Shown piece after piece: positions 1 through 7,710 of a DNA stretch of 8,384 bases (the stretch's first letter is position 1; the number at the start of each line of letters is the position of its first letter). The notes beneath the pieces are model-generated. The model saw only the letters and a list, made by a program, of their open reading frames with translations, had not been told where the DNA came from and ran no database searches. This DNA is from Burkholderiaceae bacterium. Lineage in GTDB: Bacteria > Pseudomonadota > Gammaproteobacteria > Burkholderiales > Burkholderiaceae. The position numbers and the translations under genes were made by a program. The stretch lies in NCBI GenBank assembly GCA_022701965.1, contig JAKONL010000578.1:1-8384 (forward strand), given 5' to 3'.

Positions 1-311
1 ATGCTCGGATTGATGGCGTGGCTGCTCGCGACCAGCGCCAGCACATGGCCGTCGGGCGCGCTCTTGGCCACGAAATCGGTGCCGATCACGCCGGTGGCGC
101 CGGTCCGGTTGTCGACGACCACGGGCTGTCCCCAGGCCTCGCTCATCTTCTGGCCGATCAGCCGCGCCGCCAGGTCGATCGCCCCGCCGGGCGAGGCCGG
201 CACGACGATGGTCATCGGCTTGGTCGGGAAGCTGCGTGCCTGTGCCGTGGCGAGCAGCGGCGCGCCGGCGAGCGCCAGCACGGCGGCCGAGGTGAAGGTT
301 CTGCGTTGCAT
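1..311 (-). CDS. Bug/TctC-family tripartite tricarboxylate transporter substrate-binding protein, C-terminus beyond window
   Basis: This is the N-terminal 103 residues of a periplasmic solute-binding protein; the reading frame runs off the left edge without a stop. The start at 311 is preceded by GGGAG eight bases upstream. Residues 1-25 form a signal peptide (MQRRTFT followed by an Ala/Leu-rich stretch, likely cleaved near ATA-QA). The RR-T-F pattern leaves Tat export possible, though Sec is usual for the family. The mature part opens with the Bug signature: the first strand TIVVP, then SPGGAID (D46), followed by GQPVVVDNR and a KSAPDG segment. Family knowledge: Bug proteins bind small carboxylates (tricarboxylates, amino-acid or sugar-acid anions), and many are orphans without TctA/TctB beside them. 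It lies 23 bases after the preceding Bug gene in the same direction, so it is probably co-transcribed as the fourth gene of the operon. It is a paralogue of that gene, not a duplicate. The ligand is unknown. Confidence 0.9.
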   Translation of the reverse strand, partial: MQRRTFTSAAVLALAGAPLLATAQARSFPTKPMTIVVPASPGGAIDLAARLIGQKMSEAWGQPVVVDNRTGATGVIGTDFVAKSAPDGHVLALVASSHAINPS

Positions 312-334
312 CTGGTCGCTCCCGGGTTGCGGCT

Positions 335-1312
335 TCATTCGGCGGTGGCGCCGGACTTGCGCACCAGTTCCGCCCAGCGCGGAATCTCGCGCGCCATATG
401 CGCCGCGAGTTCTTCGGGCGTGCTGGCGACGATCTCCATCGCGAGCTGTCCCTCGAGCTTGTCGCGCACGTCGGGCTGCCTGAGCGCCTTGACGATCTCG
501 GCGTTGAGCCGGTTGACGATCGCGCGCGGCGTGCCCTTGGGTGCGTAGACCGCCTGCCAGGACGACATCTCGAAATTCGGGATGCCCGACTCCATCATGG
601 TGGGCAGTTGCGGCTGCAGCGCGATGCGCTTGCCGGTGGTCACGGCCAGCAGCCTGATCTTGCCGCTCTGCACCATCGGCAGCGCGGCGGTGACCTGGTC
701 GAACATGAACGGCACCAGCCCTGCCGCCACGTCGGTCATGGCCGGCGGCGTGCCCTTGTACGGGACGTGGGTGAGCTTCACGCCGATGGCCTCGGCGAAC
801 ATCTCGCCGGCCAGGTGCGTCGACGTGCCGGCGCCCGAGGAGGCGAAGTTGCGCATCGCCGGGTCCTTCTTCAGCAGCGCCACCAGTTCGGCGACCGAAC
901 CGACACCGAGCTGGCTGTTGACGATCAGCACGTTGGGCAGGCGCGCCACGAGCGAGACCGGCTCGAAGTCCTTCACCGGGTCGTACGACAGGTTCTTGTA
1001 GAGGCTGGCGTTGATCGCGTGGGTGCTGATGGTGCCGCCGAAGAGCGTGTAGCCGTCCGGCTTCGACTTGGCCACCAGGTTGGCGCCGATGCCGCCGGCC
1101 TGCCCGGGCCGGTTGTCGACCACCACCGACTGCCTGAGGCTCTCGCCGAGCTTCTGCGCGAGGACGCGGCCGATGATGTCGGTCGAGCCGCCGGCGGTGA
1201 AGGGCACCACGTAGGTGATCGGCTTGACGGTCGGCCATTCGGCCTGCGCGAAGCTCAGGGCGGGGAGGGTGGCGGCGAGCGCCACGAGCGTCCGGCGGCG
1301 GTTGATCTTCAT
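335..1312 (-). CDS. Bug/TctC-family tripartite tricarboxylate transporter substrate-binding protein
   Basis: A complete 325-residue periplasmic binding protein, the normal length for the family. The start at 1312 follows a strong ribosome binding site (AAGGAGAC, about six bases before the ATG). Residues 1-22 are a signal peptide (MKINRRRT, then a hydrophobic core, cleavage after SFA). Bug-family landmarks in order: PITYVVPFTAGGSTD near residues 31-45, with the conserved GG and Asp45 at the ligand-binding loop; VVVDNRPGQAGGIGA; KSKPDGYTL; the YDPVKDF segment; SSGAGTSTHLAGEMF; VPYKGTPPAMTDV; and GKIRLLAVT. Known for the family: these proteins take up small organic anions for TctAB-type transporters or act as extracytoplasmic sensors. 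The gene lies 44 bases after the RraA-like gene and 23 bases before a second Bug gene. No TctA or TctB membrane gene is visible. By context it probably binds the acid processed by the upstream dehydratase; this is inference and the ligand is not readable from sequence. Confidence 0.93.
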   Translation of the reverse strand: MKINRRRTLVALAATLPALSFAQAEWPTVKPITYVVPFTAGGSTDIIGRVLAQKLGESLRQSVVVDNRPGQAGGIGANLVAKSKPDGYTLFGGTISTHAINASLYKNLSYDPVKDFEPVSLVARLPNVLIVNSQLGVGSVAELVALLKKDPAMRNFASSGAGTSTHLAGEMFAEAIGVKLTHVPYKGTPPAMTDVAAGLVPFMFDQVTAALPMVQSGKIRLLAVTTGKRIALQPQLPTMMESGIPNFEMSSWQAVYAPKGTPRAIVNRLNAEIVKALRQPDVRDKLEGQLAMEIVASTPEELAAHMAREIPRWAELVRKSGATAE

Positions 1313-1356
1313 TGCTTGTCTCCTTGTTCTGGTGGGCGAGGCGCGCGTGCGCGACC

Positions 1357-2067
1357 TCAGCGCCCGCGCGCTTCGCGCCAGGCGGCGAAGTCGGTGCGGC
1401 TCTGCGGGTCGGTCGGCGGATACAGGCCCCGGATCGAGCGCCCCTCCATCACCTTCTCCTGCACGAAATCCTCGAAGGCGGTCATCTCGGTCGCCTCGAC
1501 GGCGAGCTCGTCGGCCAGGTGCGCGGGAAGCACCAGCACGCCCTCGGCGTCGCCCACGATCACATCGCCCGGGAACACCGGCGCATCGCCGCAGCCGATC
1601 GGCCCGTTGATCTCGATCGCCTCGTGCAGCGTCAGGTTGGTGGGCGCGCTCGGCTGGCAGTGGTAGGCCGGCATGGCGTACTTCGCGATGTCGGGGCTGT
1701 CGCGGAAGCCGCCGTCGGTCACGACGCCGGCCACGCCGCGCTTCATCAGCCGCGCCACCAGGATGCCGCCGGCCGACGCGGCGCGCGCGTCCTTGCGGCT
1801 GTCGATCACCATCACCGCGCCGCCCGGGCATTCCTCGACCGCCTTGCGCTGCGGATGGTCGCGGTTCTGGAACACCTCGATGCCGTTGCGGTCCTCGCGC
1901 GCGGGCATGTAGCGCAGCGTGAAGGCCGGGCCGACCATGTTCGCGCCTCCCGGGTTGAGCGGGCGCACGTTCTGGATCATCTGGCCGCGCAGGCCGCGCT
2001 TGAACAGCGCGGTGCACAGCGTGGCGGTGCTGACCTTCATCAGCAGGGCGCGGGTCTGGGGGTTCAT
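1357..2067 (-). CDS. RraA/HMG-aldolase-fold family protein (possible pyruvate-forming aldolase; not necessarily an RNase E regulator)
   Basis: A 236-residue protein of the RraA-like superfamily, somewhat longer than E. coli RraA (about 160). The start at 2067 has CGGAGACG just upstream, and the gap from the dehydratase stop is 13 bases, so translation is probably coupled or at least operonic. The family core is clear: RGVAGVVTDGGFRD at residues 110-123, with Asp118, Arg122 and Asp123 matching the catalytic Arg-Asp pair of 4-hydroxy-4-methyl-2-oxoglutarate (HMG/CHA) aldolases. Further on come GCGDAPVFPGDVIVGD and GVLVLP. Class II HMG/CHA aldolases carry a D-x20-R-D motif. Here the residue 21 before Arg122 is Gly101 (in SAGGILVARL), so the first acidic residue is absent and standard metal-assisted chemistry is uncertain. 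Automatic pipelines often name such proteins ribonuclease activity regulator RraA. The setting, between an aldonate-type dehydratase and carboxylate-binding proteins, favours a catabolic lyase or related enzyme. Family membership is firm; function is inference. Confidence 0.85.
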   Translation of the reverse strand: MNPQTRALLMKVSTATLCTALFKRGLRGQMIQNVRPLNPGGANMVGPAFTLRYMPAREDRNGIEVFQNRDHPQRKAVEECPGGAVMVIDSRKDARAASAGGILVARLMKRGVAGVVTDGGFRDSPDIAKYAMPAYHCQPSAPTNLTLHEAIEINGPIGCGDAPVFPGDVIVGDAEGVLVLPAHLADELAVEATEMTAFEDFVQEKVMEGRSIRGLYPPTDPQSRTDFAAWREARGR

Positions 2068-2080
2068 GGAGCGTCTCCGT

Positions 2081-3811
<1,731 letters not shown>

Positions 3812-3857
3812 GGGAATCTGTCTCCGGATCGCGGGTCTGGATCCCGCTGGTGCGCGG

Positions 3858-3886
3858 ATTAAAACACTAATATATCAGTGCGTCAA
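3858..3886 (-). promoter_or_regulatory. Sigma-70 promoter of the dehydratase operon
   Basis: On the minus strand TTGACG (3886-3881) matches the -35 consensus at five of six positions. It is followed after exactly 17 bases by TTTAAT (3863-3858), five of six for -10, although the usually strong A at -10 position two is T. The predicted start of transcription is near 3851, giving a leader of about 40 bases before the dehydratase ATG at 3811. The stretch 3858-3876 is strikingly AT-rich for this window. The spacer coincides with an inverted repeat, so a bound repressor would block RNA polymerase. Confidence 0.6.
3865..3880. promoter_or_regulatory. Inverted-repeat operator, probable binding site of the GntR regulator
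   Basis: The 16 bases CACTAATATATCAGTG form an inverted repeat, CACTrATATATyAGTG, with 14 of 16 positions symmetric. It sits wholly between the -35 and -10 of the minus-strand operon promoter and 32 bases before the start of the divergent regulator gene, so one dimer could control both directions. FCD-type GntR proteins typically bind short AT-centred palindromes in divergent intergenic regions. On the plus strand TAATAT (3869-3874) inside the repeat could be a weak -10 for the regulator itself, but I see no convincing -35. Assignment to this regulator rests on position. Confidence 0.6.
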
Positions 3887-3911
3887 ACCGGCGGCGGCAC
3901 AATGGCGCCCG

Positions 3912-4601
3912 ATGAGTGCCCTGCCCAGATTCACCCTCGACAGAACCCGCTATGCAGCGCCGCAGGTGCTCGACAGATTGCGCGAGGCAATCCTTTCGCT
4001 CGAGCTGCCTCCGGGCGCCGTGCTGACGCGGCTCGAGCTGGCCGAACGCTTCGGCGTCAGCCAGACGCCGGTCCGCGAGGCACTGCTCCGGTTGCAGGAG
4101 GAGGGCCTGGTCGACGTGTTCCCGCAGCACGCGACCCTGGTGAGCCGCATCAGCATCACCGTCGCGCGCGAGGCGCATTTCCTGCGCCGCGCGCTGGAAC
4201 TCGAACTGGTCGAGCAACTGGCGATCGACACGCCGCCGGGGCTGGTGGACGGCATGAAGGAAACGATCGCGTTGCAGGCTTCGCTGGCCGGCGCGCAGCG
4301 CTATGGCGAATTCGTCGATGCCGATCGCTCGTTCCATCGGCAGATGTACGAGGCCGGCGGCGTGACGGCGCTGTGGACCCAGGTGACGAAGACCTCGGGC
4401 CATGTCGACCGGCTGCGCCGTCTGCACCTGCCCACCGCCGGCAAGACCGAATCGATCCTGCACGACCATCGGGCCATCGTGGGCGGCATCGAGGCGCGGG
4501 ACCCGGCCGCGGCGCGTTCGGCCTTGCGTCACCATCTGTCCGGCACGCTCAGCGCGGTCGACGACATCTGTCGCCAGTACCCGGATTTCGTCGCGCCCTG
4601 A
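3912..4601 (+). CDS. GntR-family transcriptional regulator with FCD ligand-binding domain
   Basis: A 229-residue regulator, typical for the FadR/FCD branch. Residues about 15-80 are the winged helix: LREAILSLELPPGAVL, then LELAERFGVSQTPVREALLR (recognition helix, 41-60), then LQEEGLVDV. Residues about 85-220 form the helical FCD domain. It has the expected metal and ligand residues: Asp138 and His142 (DRSFH), His186 (LHDHRAI) and His208 (ALRHHL). Family members bind small carboxylates through this metal site, which suits the sugar-acid operon next door. I chose the ATG at 3912 because the upstream in-frame extension to 3810 would run through the promoter and operator and has no family resemblance. 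The ribosome binding site is weak. The gene is divergent from the dehydratase operon and probably represses both by binding the inverted repeat at 3865-3880, with release by the substrate or an intermediate (inference). It converges with the thiamine-binding gene, with 22 bases between the stops. Confidence 0.92.
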   Translation: MSALPRFTLDRTRYAAPQVLDRLREAILSLELPPGAVLTRLELAERFGVSQTPVREALLRLQEEGLVDVFPQHATLVSRISITVAREAHFLRRALELELVEQLAIDTPPGLVDGMKETIALQASLAGAQRYGEFVDADRSFHRQMYEAGGVTALWTQVTKTSGHVDRLRRLHLPTAGKTESILHDHRAIVGGIEARDPAAARSALRHHLSGTLSAVDDICRQYPDFVAP

Positions 4602-4623
4602 GCAGCGCTCTGCGGCGCGACGG

Positions 4624-5049
4624 CTACCGGAACTTCCGCACCAGGTCTTCCACCCGCGGCCCGCCGGCCTGCGCGCCGCTGGAGACCTTGATGATGCTCA
4701 GCGTGCGCTCGGCGCCGGCTTCGAGCGTGGCCTGGTGGACGGCCTGCAGCAGCGGCCAGATCTTCTCCGGCGGGCCTTCGACGACGGTGCCCAGGCCGTG
4801 CACTTCGTACTTGAGGCCGGAGGCCTGGATGACGGCGATGGCGGCGTCGACGTGCCTGTAGCGGTCGTCGGCCGTGCCGGCCGGCCGTGGAATGACCTGG
4901 ATCTCCGCCAGCACGTGGCCGCTCGGGGTCGGCGCGGCGGCGGTCGATGGCGCCGGTTGCGCCGATGCCGCCCCGCAGCAGGCGACGAGCGCCAGCGAGA
5001 CGAGCGAAAGCCGCAGGCGGCGCGAAGGTGGAAACGATGGATGTGCCAT
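4624..5049 (-). CDS. Exported MTH1187/DUF77-family thiamine-binding protein
   Basis: A 141-residue protein. Residues about 45-141 match the MTH1187/YkoF-like (DUF77) fold: HVLAEIQVIPRP, then HVDAAIAVIQASGLKYEVHGLGTVVEG, then IWPLLQAVHQATLEAGAERTLSIIKV and a closing VEDLVRKFR. Family members are about 100-residue ferredoxin-like proteins that bind thiamine or its pyrimidine-type analogues and are normally cytoplasmic. Here residues 1-30 add a signal sequence: PSRRLRL, a hydrophobic core, and LVAC at 21-24, a good lipobox with Cys24. Alternatively, ordinary cleavage could follow ASA at 28-30. A Pro/Ala/Thr/Ser-rich linker follows. So a periplasmic or membrane-tethered form is likely. The start at 5049 gives the signal sequence directly; an earlier in-frame ATG near 5125 lies inside a hairpin and would spoil it. 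The ribosome binding site is weak (CGAG about eight bases upstream). A TPP riboswitch lies directly upstream, so expression should fall when thiamine pyrophosphate is plentiful. It stands alone, with no transporter gene next to it. Confidence 0.88.
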   Translation of the reverse strand: MAHPSFPPSRRLRLSLVSLALVACCGAASAQPAPSTAAAPTPSGHVLAEIQVIPRPAGTADDRYRHVDAAIAVIQASGLKYEVHGLGTVVEGPPEKIWPLLQAVHQATLEAGAERTLSIIKVSSGAQAGGPRVEDLVRKFR

Positions 5050-5093
5050 GTGCAACTCGTGCAGACGGCAGGTCGGCGAGCGTCCGTGGTCGC

Positions 5094-5125
5094 CATGCCG
5101 GCGCGAGAAAGGGAAAGCCGGCATG
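5094..5125 (-). promoter_or_regulatory. Perfect hairpin between TPP aptamer and coding sequence, putative expression platform
   Basis: CATGCCGGC at 5094-5102 and GCCGGCATG at 5117-5125 form a perfect 9-bp stem with a 14-base loop. On the transcript the loop reads UUUCCCUUUCUCGC. UUCCCU in that loop (5115-5110) can instead pair with AGGGAA (5144-5139) at the conserved 3' end of the TPP aptamer. This gives a possible pair of mutually exclusive folds. No U-run follows the stem, so it is not a standard intrinsic terminator; control could be translational or Rho-dependent. The stem is seen directly; its role is inference. Confidence 0.45.
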
Positions 5126-5133
5126 CCTCGTGA

Positions 5134-5223
5134 CGTGCTTCCCTGCGCGAGGATTACCTCAATCAGGTTCGAAGGGACTCTCTCAGTCGGCGCGTCTTGC
5201 GTTGCGCCAACACCCCCAGCGGA
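5134..5223 (-). ncRNA. TPP (thi-box) riboswitch aptamer
   Basis: Read on the minus strand, the thi-box consensus elements appear in order and spacing: GCTGGGGGTG (5220-5211), a P3-like hairpin with GGCGC pairing GCGCC, CTGAGA (5186-5181), CCCTTCGAACCTGATT (ending 5161), a GAGG/CCTC hairpin around GGTAATCC, then GCAGGGAAGC (5146-5137). GCT and AGC at the two ends close P1. The aptamer ends about 85 bases before the start of the thiamine-binding protein gene on the same strand. This agrees with that protein's family and makes a TPP-repressed leader the clear reading. The class binds thiamine pyrophosphate and usually shuts off downstream expression in Gram-negative bacteria by blocking initiation or ending transcription. 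Confidence 0.95.
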
Positions 5224-5266
5224 TGTCGCGGCCGACAGCCCGAAGGCGGCCGGTGCGACGGGTGCG

Positions 5267-5272
5267 ATTGTA
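5267..5272 (-). promoter_or_regulatory. Possible -10 element for the riboswitch transcript
   Basis: TACAAT on the minus strand (5272-5267) matches the -10 consensus at five of six positions and lies about 45 bases before the aptamer begins. The region 17 bases further upstream is GC-rich and falls in a hairpin, with no recognisable -35. It may be a weak or activator-dependent start. Confidence 0.3.
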
Positions 5273-5276
5273 GAGA

Positions 5277-5299
5277 GCCGGCCGGATCGCCCGGCCGGC
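5277..5299 (-). terminator. Strong GC hairpin after the PhoX gene, possible terminator
   Basis: GCCGGCCGG (5277-5285) and CCGGCCGGC (5291-5299) form a perfect 9-bp stem with a 5-base loop, starting 11 bases after the phosphatase stop codon. On the transcript it is followed by UCUCUA, a short pyrimidine tract and not a proper U-run. It could end or stabilise the phosphatase transcript and insulate the TPP-controlled gene. Efficiency as an intrinsic terminator is doubtful. Confidence 0.45.
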
Positions 5300-5309
5300 C
5301 CGGCCCCGC

Positions 5310-7559
5310 TCAGAGCCCGATCAGGCCGCCGTCGTCGCGCGTGATCACCACCGTGGCCGAACGCGGGCGGGCGTTGCCGCCGTCGGGCCAGTGGCTGCCG
5401 AACTGGCCCGGCGTGCCGATGGCCGCGTTGGGCGTGGTCTCGCCCGGATGCTGGATGTTGACGAACAGCGCGCGGCCGTCGCCGGACTCGGCGATGCCCG
5501 TGATCTCGCAGTCCTTCGGGCCGACCAGGAAGCGGCGCAGGCCGTCGGTGCCCGGCGCCTTGCCCACGAAGGTCGCCTGCGTGGCGGTCGTGGTGCCGCT
5601 GGTGTTGGTGATGGTCTTCGCGGCGCCGTCGCCGACCTTGCCGGGCACGGCGGCCAGCAGCATGCAGTTGGTGACATCGGTGTAGGCGCCGTCGTCGGTC
5701 TCCAGCCACAGCAGGCCGGGCGTGGCCTGGCTGAACCACAGGCCGTCGGGGCTGGAGAAGTCGTTGTCCGCGCCCAGCTGCGACAGGTTGACGTCCGCCG
5801 ACGCGGTGGACCGCGCGCCGAACAGGTAGACGTCCCATTTGAAGGTGAGCGCGGCCGGGTTCGCGCCGTCGTCGGCGAAGCGCACGATGTGGCCGTTCGG
5901 GTTGCCGGTCTGCGCGGTGGCGGCCGTGCCCCTGGGGTCGTTGTAGAAGCGCGGATTGGCGGCGTCGGTCGCGCCGATCGGGCGCGAGGCCGCGTTGGTG
6001 TTGGTCAGCGTGACGTACACCTCGCCGGTCTTCGGGTTGACGGCGGTCCACTCCGGGCGGTCCATCTTCGTGGCGCCGGCCACGTCGGCCGCGAGCCGTG
6101 CGTTGACGACCACGTCGGCGGCGTCGGCGAAGGCGTAGGTGGCGTTGCTGGAGGTGATGCCGTTGACGCCGAGCTTGAGTTCGAGCCACGCGCCGGTGCC
6201 GTCGGCATTGAAGCGCGCGACGTAGAGCCGGCCGTCGTCCATGTACTTGTCGCCGGCCGCGAGACCGCCGCCGATGTCGGCCGCGTTCCAGTTCTGCGTC
6301 GAGACGAACTTGTAGATGTACTCGTTGCGCGAGTCGTCACCCATGTACCAGACCAGCGGCTTGCCGACCACGACCGGGCCCAGGCAGGCGCCCTCGTGGC
6401 CGAAGCGGCCGAGCGCGGTGCGCTTGCGCGGCGTGCTCGACGGCGCGAACGGATCGATCTCGACGACCCAGCCGTACGTGTTGGCGCCGTTGCGGTAGTC
6501 GGCCGTCGCATTGGCCGCACCGGCGAGCACCTGCGTGTTCCAGCGGCCGTACAGGTTGTCGGCGGTGTCGGGCGTGACGGTGGCCCAGAGCTCGCGGCCG
6601 GTACCGGCGACGCCGTAGCGCGCGAACGACGCCAGTTCCTTCGCGGTGCGCAGCGGGTTGTCGGTCGCGGCGATGCGGCGGAAGTAGCCGGCCCAGTTCT
6701 CCTCGCAGGTCAGGTACGTGCCCCAGGGCGTGGTGCCGTTGGCGCAGTTGTTGACGGTGCCGCGGGTGCGCGAGCCGTCGGTCGAATACTTGGACTTCAG
6801 GTAGTCGGTCTTGGCGGCCGGGCCGGAGAAGGTCATTTCGGTGAGCGTGTGGACGCGGCGGTTGAAGGCCGAGCCCTGCGTGTAGCTCCAGGTGGTGCCG
6901 TTGCGCGCGACGTCGACCACGCTCACGCCGTGCAGGTAGAACTCGCGCAGCACCTCGTCGGCGACGGTGCGCACCTGCGCGTTGCCGGTGCCCGAGACGG
7001 TCTGGCCGGCGGGATGCAGGAACAGCGGCGTGATGGCTTCGTGGTTCATCACCAGCAGGCCGCGCGCGGCGCTGGTCGGCAGCCACTTGTTGGTCGCGTC
7101 GATGCCGAAGTAGGTCATGCCGTCGTGATGGTCGCCGGCGCGGCGGTCGTAGGTCGACGCGGCGTCGGTGCCGTCGTTGGCATAGGCCGCGACGCCCATG
7201 GCCAGCGGGTCGCCCAGGCGGTAGAGGACGCTGGCCTTGTAGCCGGCCGGCACGACGACGGCGTCCGCGAGGCTCTTGGCGACGGCGTTGAACTTGAGCG
7301 ATGGCGCGGCCGGAGCCGGAGCCGGAGCGGGGGCCGGTGCAGGTGCGGGTGCGGGCGTGGCCGGCGTCGAGTCGTTGCCGCCGCCGCCGCAGGCGGTGAG
7401 CAAGGCGACGCTGGCGGTGCCGGCGCCCAGCCCCAGCAGTTTGCGCCGGCTCAGGCGCGAGGCGACGAGGTCGTTGAACGACGGGTTGGCCGTGGGGTTG
7501 TGGCCGATGTCGTCGGGATCGATGGCATGGCCGGTGTCGGTGCGCGTGTTCGCAGGCAT
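5310..7559 (-). CDS. PhoX-family (DUF839) phosphatase, Tat-exported probable lipoprotein
   Basis: A 749-residue protein of the PhoX/DUF839 family, calcium- and iron-dependent phosphatases that release phosphate from organic esters outside the cytoplasm. The long N-terminal region with HNPTANPSFNDLVASRLSRR is typical of the family and supports the ATG at 7559. Tat motif SRRKLLG at 37-43 is followed by a hydrophobic core and LTAC with Cys57, so it may be lipid-anchored. Residues 66-86 form an Ala-Pro repeat linker. Conserved family blocks follow: MNHEAITPLF (171-180), TPWGTYLTCEEN (277-288, with Cys285 and Glu286/287 as expected metal-site residues), YGWVVEIDPF (362-371), GRFGHEGA with Glu389, YMGDD, RPEWTAVNP and FSSPDGLWF. 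The C-terminus ends normally with GGLIGL. The start has only a weak ribosome binding site. A PHO-box-like repeat lies about 90 bases upstream, which fits phosphate control. The racemase-fold gene is 151 bases upstream in the same direction, probably a separate unit. The substrate of this member is not established. Confidence 0.92.
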   Translation of the reverse strand: MPANTRTDTGHAIDPDDIGHNPTANPSFNDLVASRLSRRKLLGLGAGTASVALLTACGGGGNDSTPATPAPAPAPAPAPAPAPAAPSLKFNAVAKSLADAVVVPAGYKASVLYRLGDPLAMGVAAYANDGTDAASTYDRRAGDHHDGMTYFGIDATNKWLPTSAARGLLVMNHEAITPLFLHPAGQTVSGTGNAQVRTVADEVLREFYLHGVSVVDVARNGTTWSYTQGSAFNRRVHTLTEMTFSGPAAKTDYLKSKYSTDGSRTRGTVNNCANGTTPWGTYLTCEENWAGYFRRIAATDNPLRTAKELASFARYGVAGTGRELWATVTPDTADNLYGRWNTQVLAGAANATADYRNGANTYGWVVEIDPFAPSSTPRKRTALGRFGHEGACLGPVVVGKPLVWYMGDDSRNEYIYKFVSTQNWNAADIGGGLAAGDKYMDDGRLYVARFNADGTGAWLELKLGVNGITSSNATYAFADAADVVVNARLAADVAGATKMDRPEWTAVNPKTGEVYVTLTNTNAASRPIGATDAANPRFYNDPRGTAATAQTGNPNGHIVRFADDGANPAALTFKWDVYLFGARSTASADVNLSQLGADNDFSSPDGLWFSQATPGLLWLETDDGAYTDVTNCMLLAAVPGKVGDGAAKTITNTSGTTTATQATFVGKAPGTDGLRRFLVGPKDCEITGIAESGDGRALFVNIQHPGETTPNAAIGTPGQFGSHWPDGGNARPRSATVVITRDDGGLIGL
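7302..7364 (-). repeat. Ala-Pro dipeptide-coding repeat inside the PhoX gene
   Basis: About ten Ala-Pro units (residues 66-86) are encoded by near-identical hexamers; three GCCGGA units in a row are visible on the plus strand near 7311-7328. It is a flexible extended linker between the putative lipid anchor and the catalytic domain. Such hexamer tracts can change unit number by slippage without shifting the frame. Confidence 0.85.
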
Positions 7560-7647
7560 TCGTTTCTCTCGTGTGGGGCGGTCAGCTGGAAGTCAGCGAG
7601 ACGCCTGCGAAAGTAGCGATCGAAGATGTCGGCGGCGCGACAGCGGC

Positions 7648-7665
7648 GTGTCCGTGCGATGACAG
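7648..7665 (-). promoter_or_regulatory. PHO-box-like direct repeat upstream of the PhoX gene
   Basis: On the minus strand CTGTCATCGCACGGACAC (7665-7648) fits the PhoB box layout of two 7-base repeats spaced 11 apart. The first repeat, CTGTCAT, is exact. The second, CGGACAC, agrees at five of seven with the CTGTCAC form. It lies 89 bases before the phosphatase start. I find no clear -10 at the usual distance downstream, so this is a candidate only. The phosphatase function makes PhoB control plausible. Confidence 0.4.
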
Positions 7666-7710
7666 CACCGAGGTCTTCTCCAGGCCGGCGCACGCGGCGG
7701 CGCGCAGCGC

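Noticed and set aside
335..2017. A 560-residue reading of the first Bug protein with a long N-terminal extension
   Set aside because: The extension is the RraA-like gene read in another frame. A strong ribosome binding site and a signal peptide place the true start at 1312.
4602..4623. Shared terminator between the convergent regulator and thiamine-binding genes
   Set aside because: The 22-base gap offers only a 4-bp GCAG/CTGC stem and no T-run on either strand.
5050..6189. A 521-residue frame joining the thiamine-binding protein to upstream sequence
   Set aside because: The upstream part is the riboswitch and the PhoX gene in another frame. The signal sequence at 5049 marks the start.
5391..7616. 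A 741-codon plus-strand open frame opposite the PhoX gene
   Set aside because: The translation is Arg/Gly/Val-rich without family signatures, and the opposite strand codes a full conserved phosphatase.
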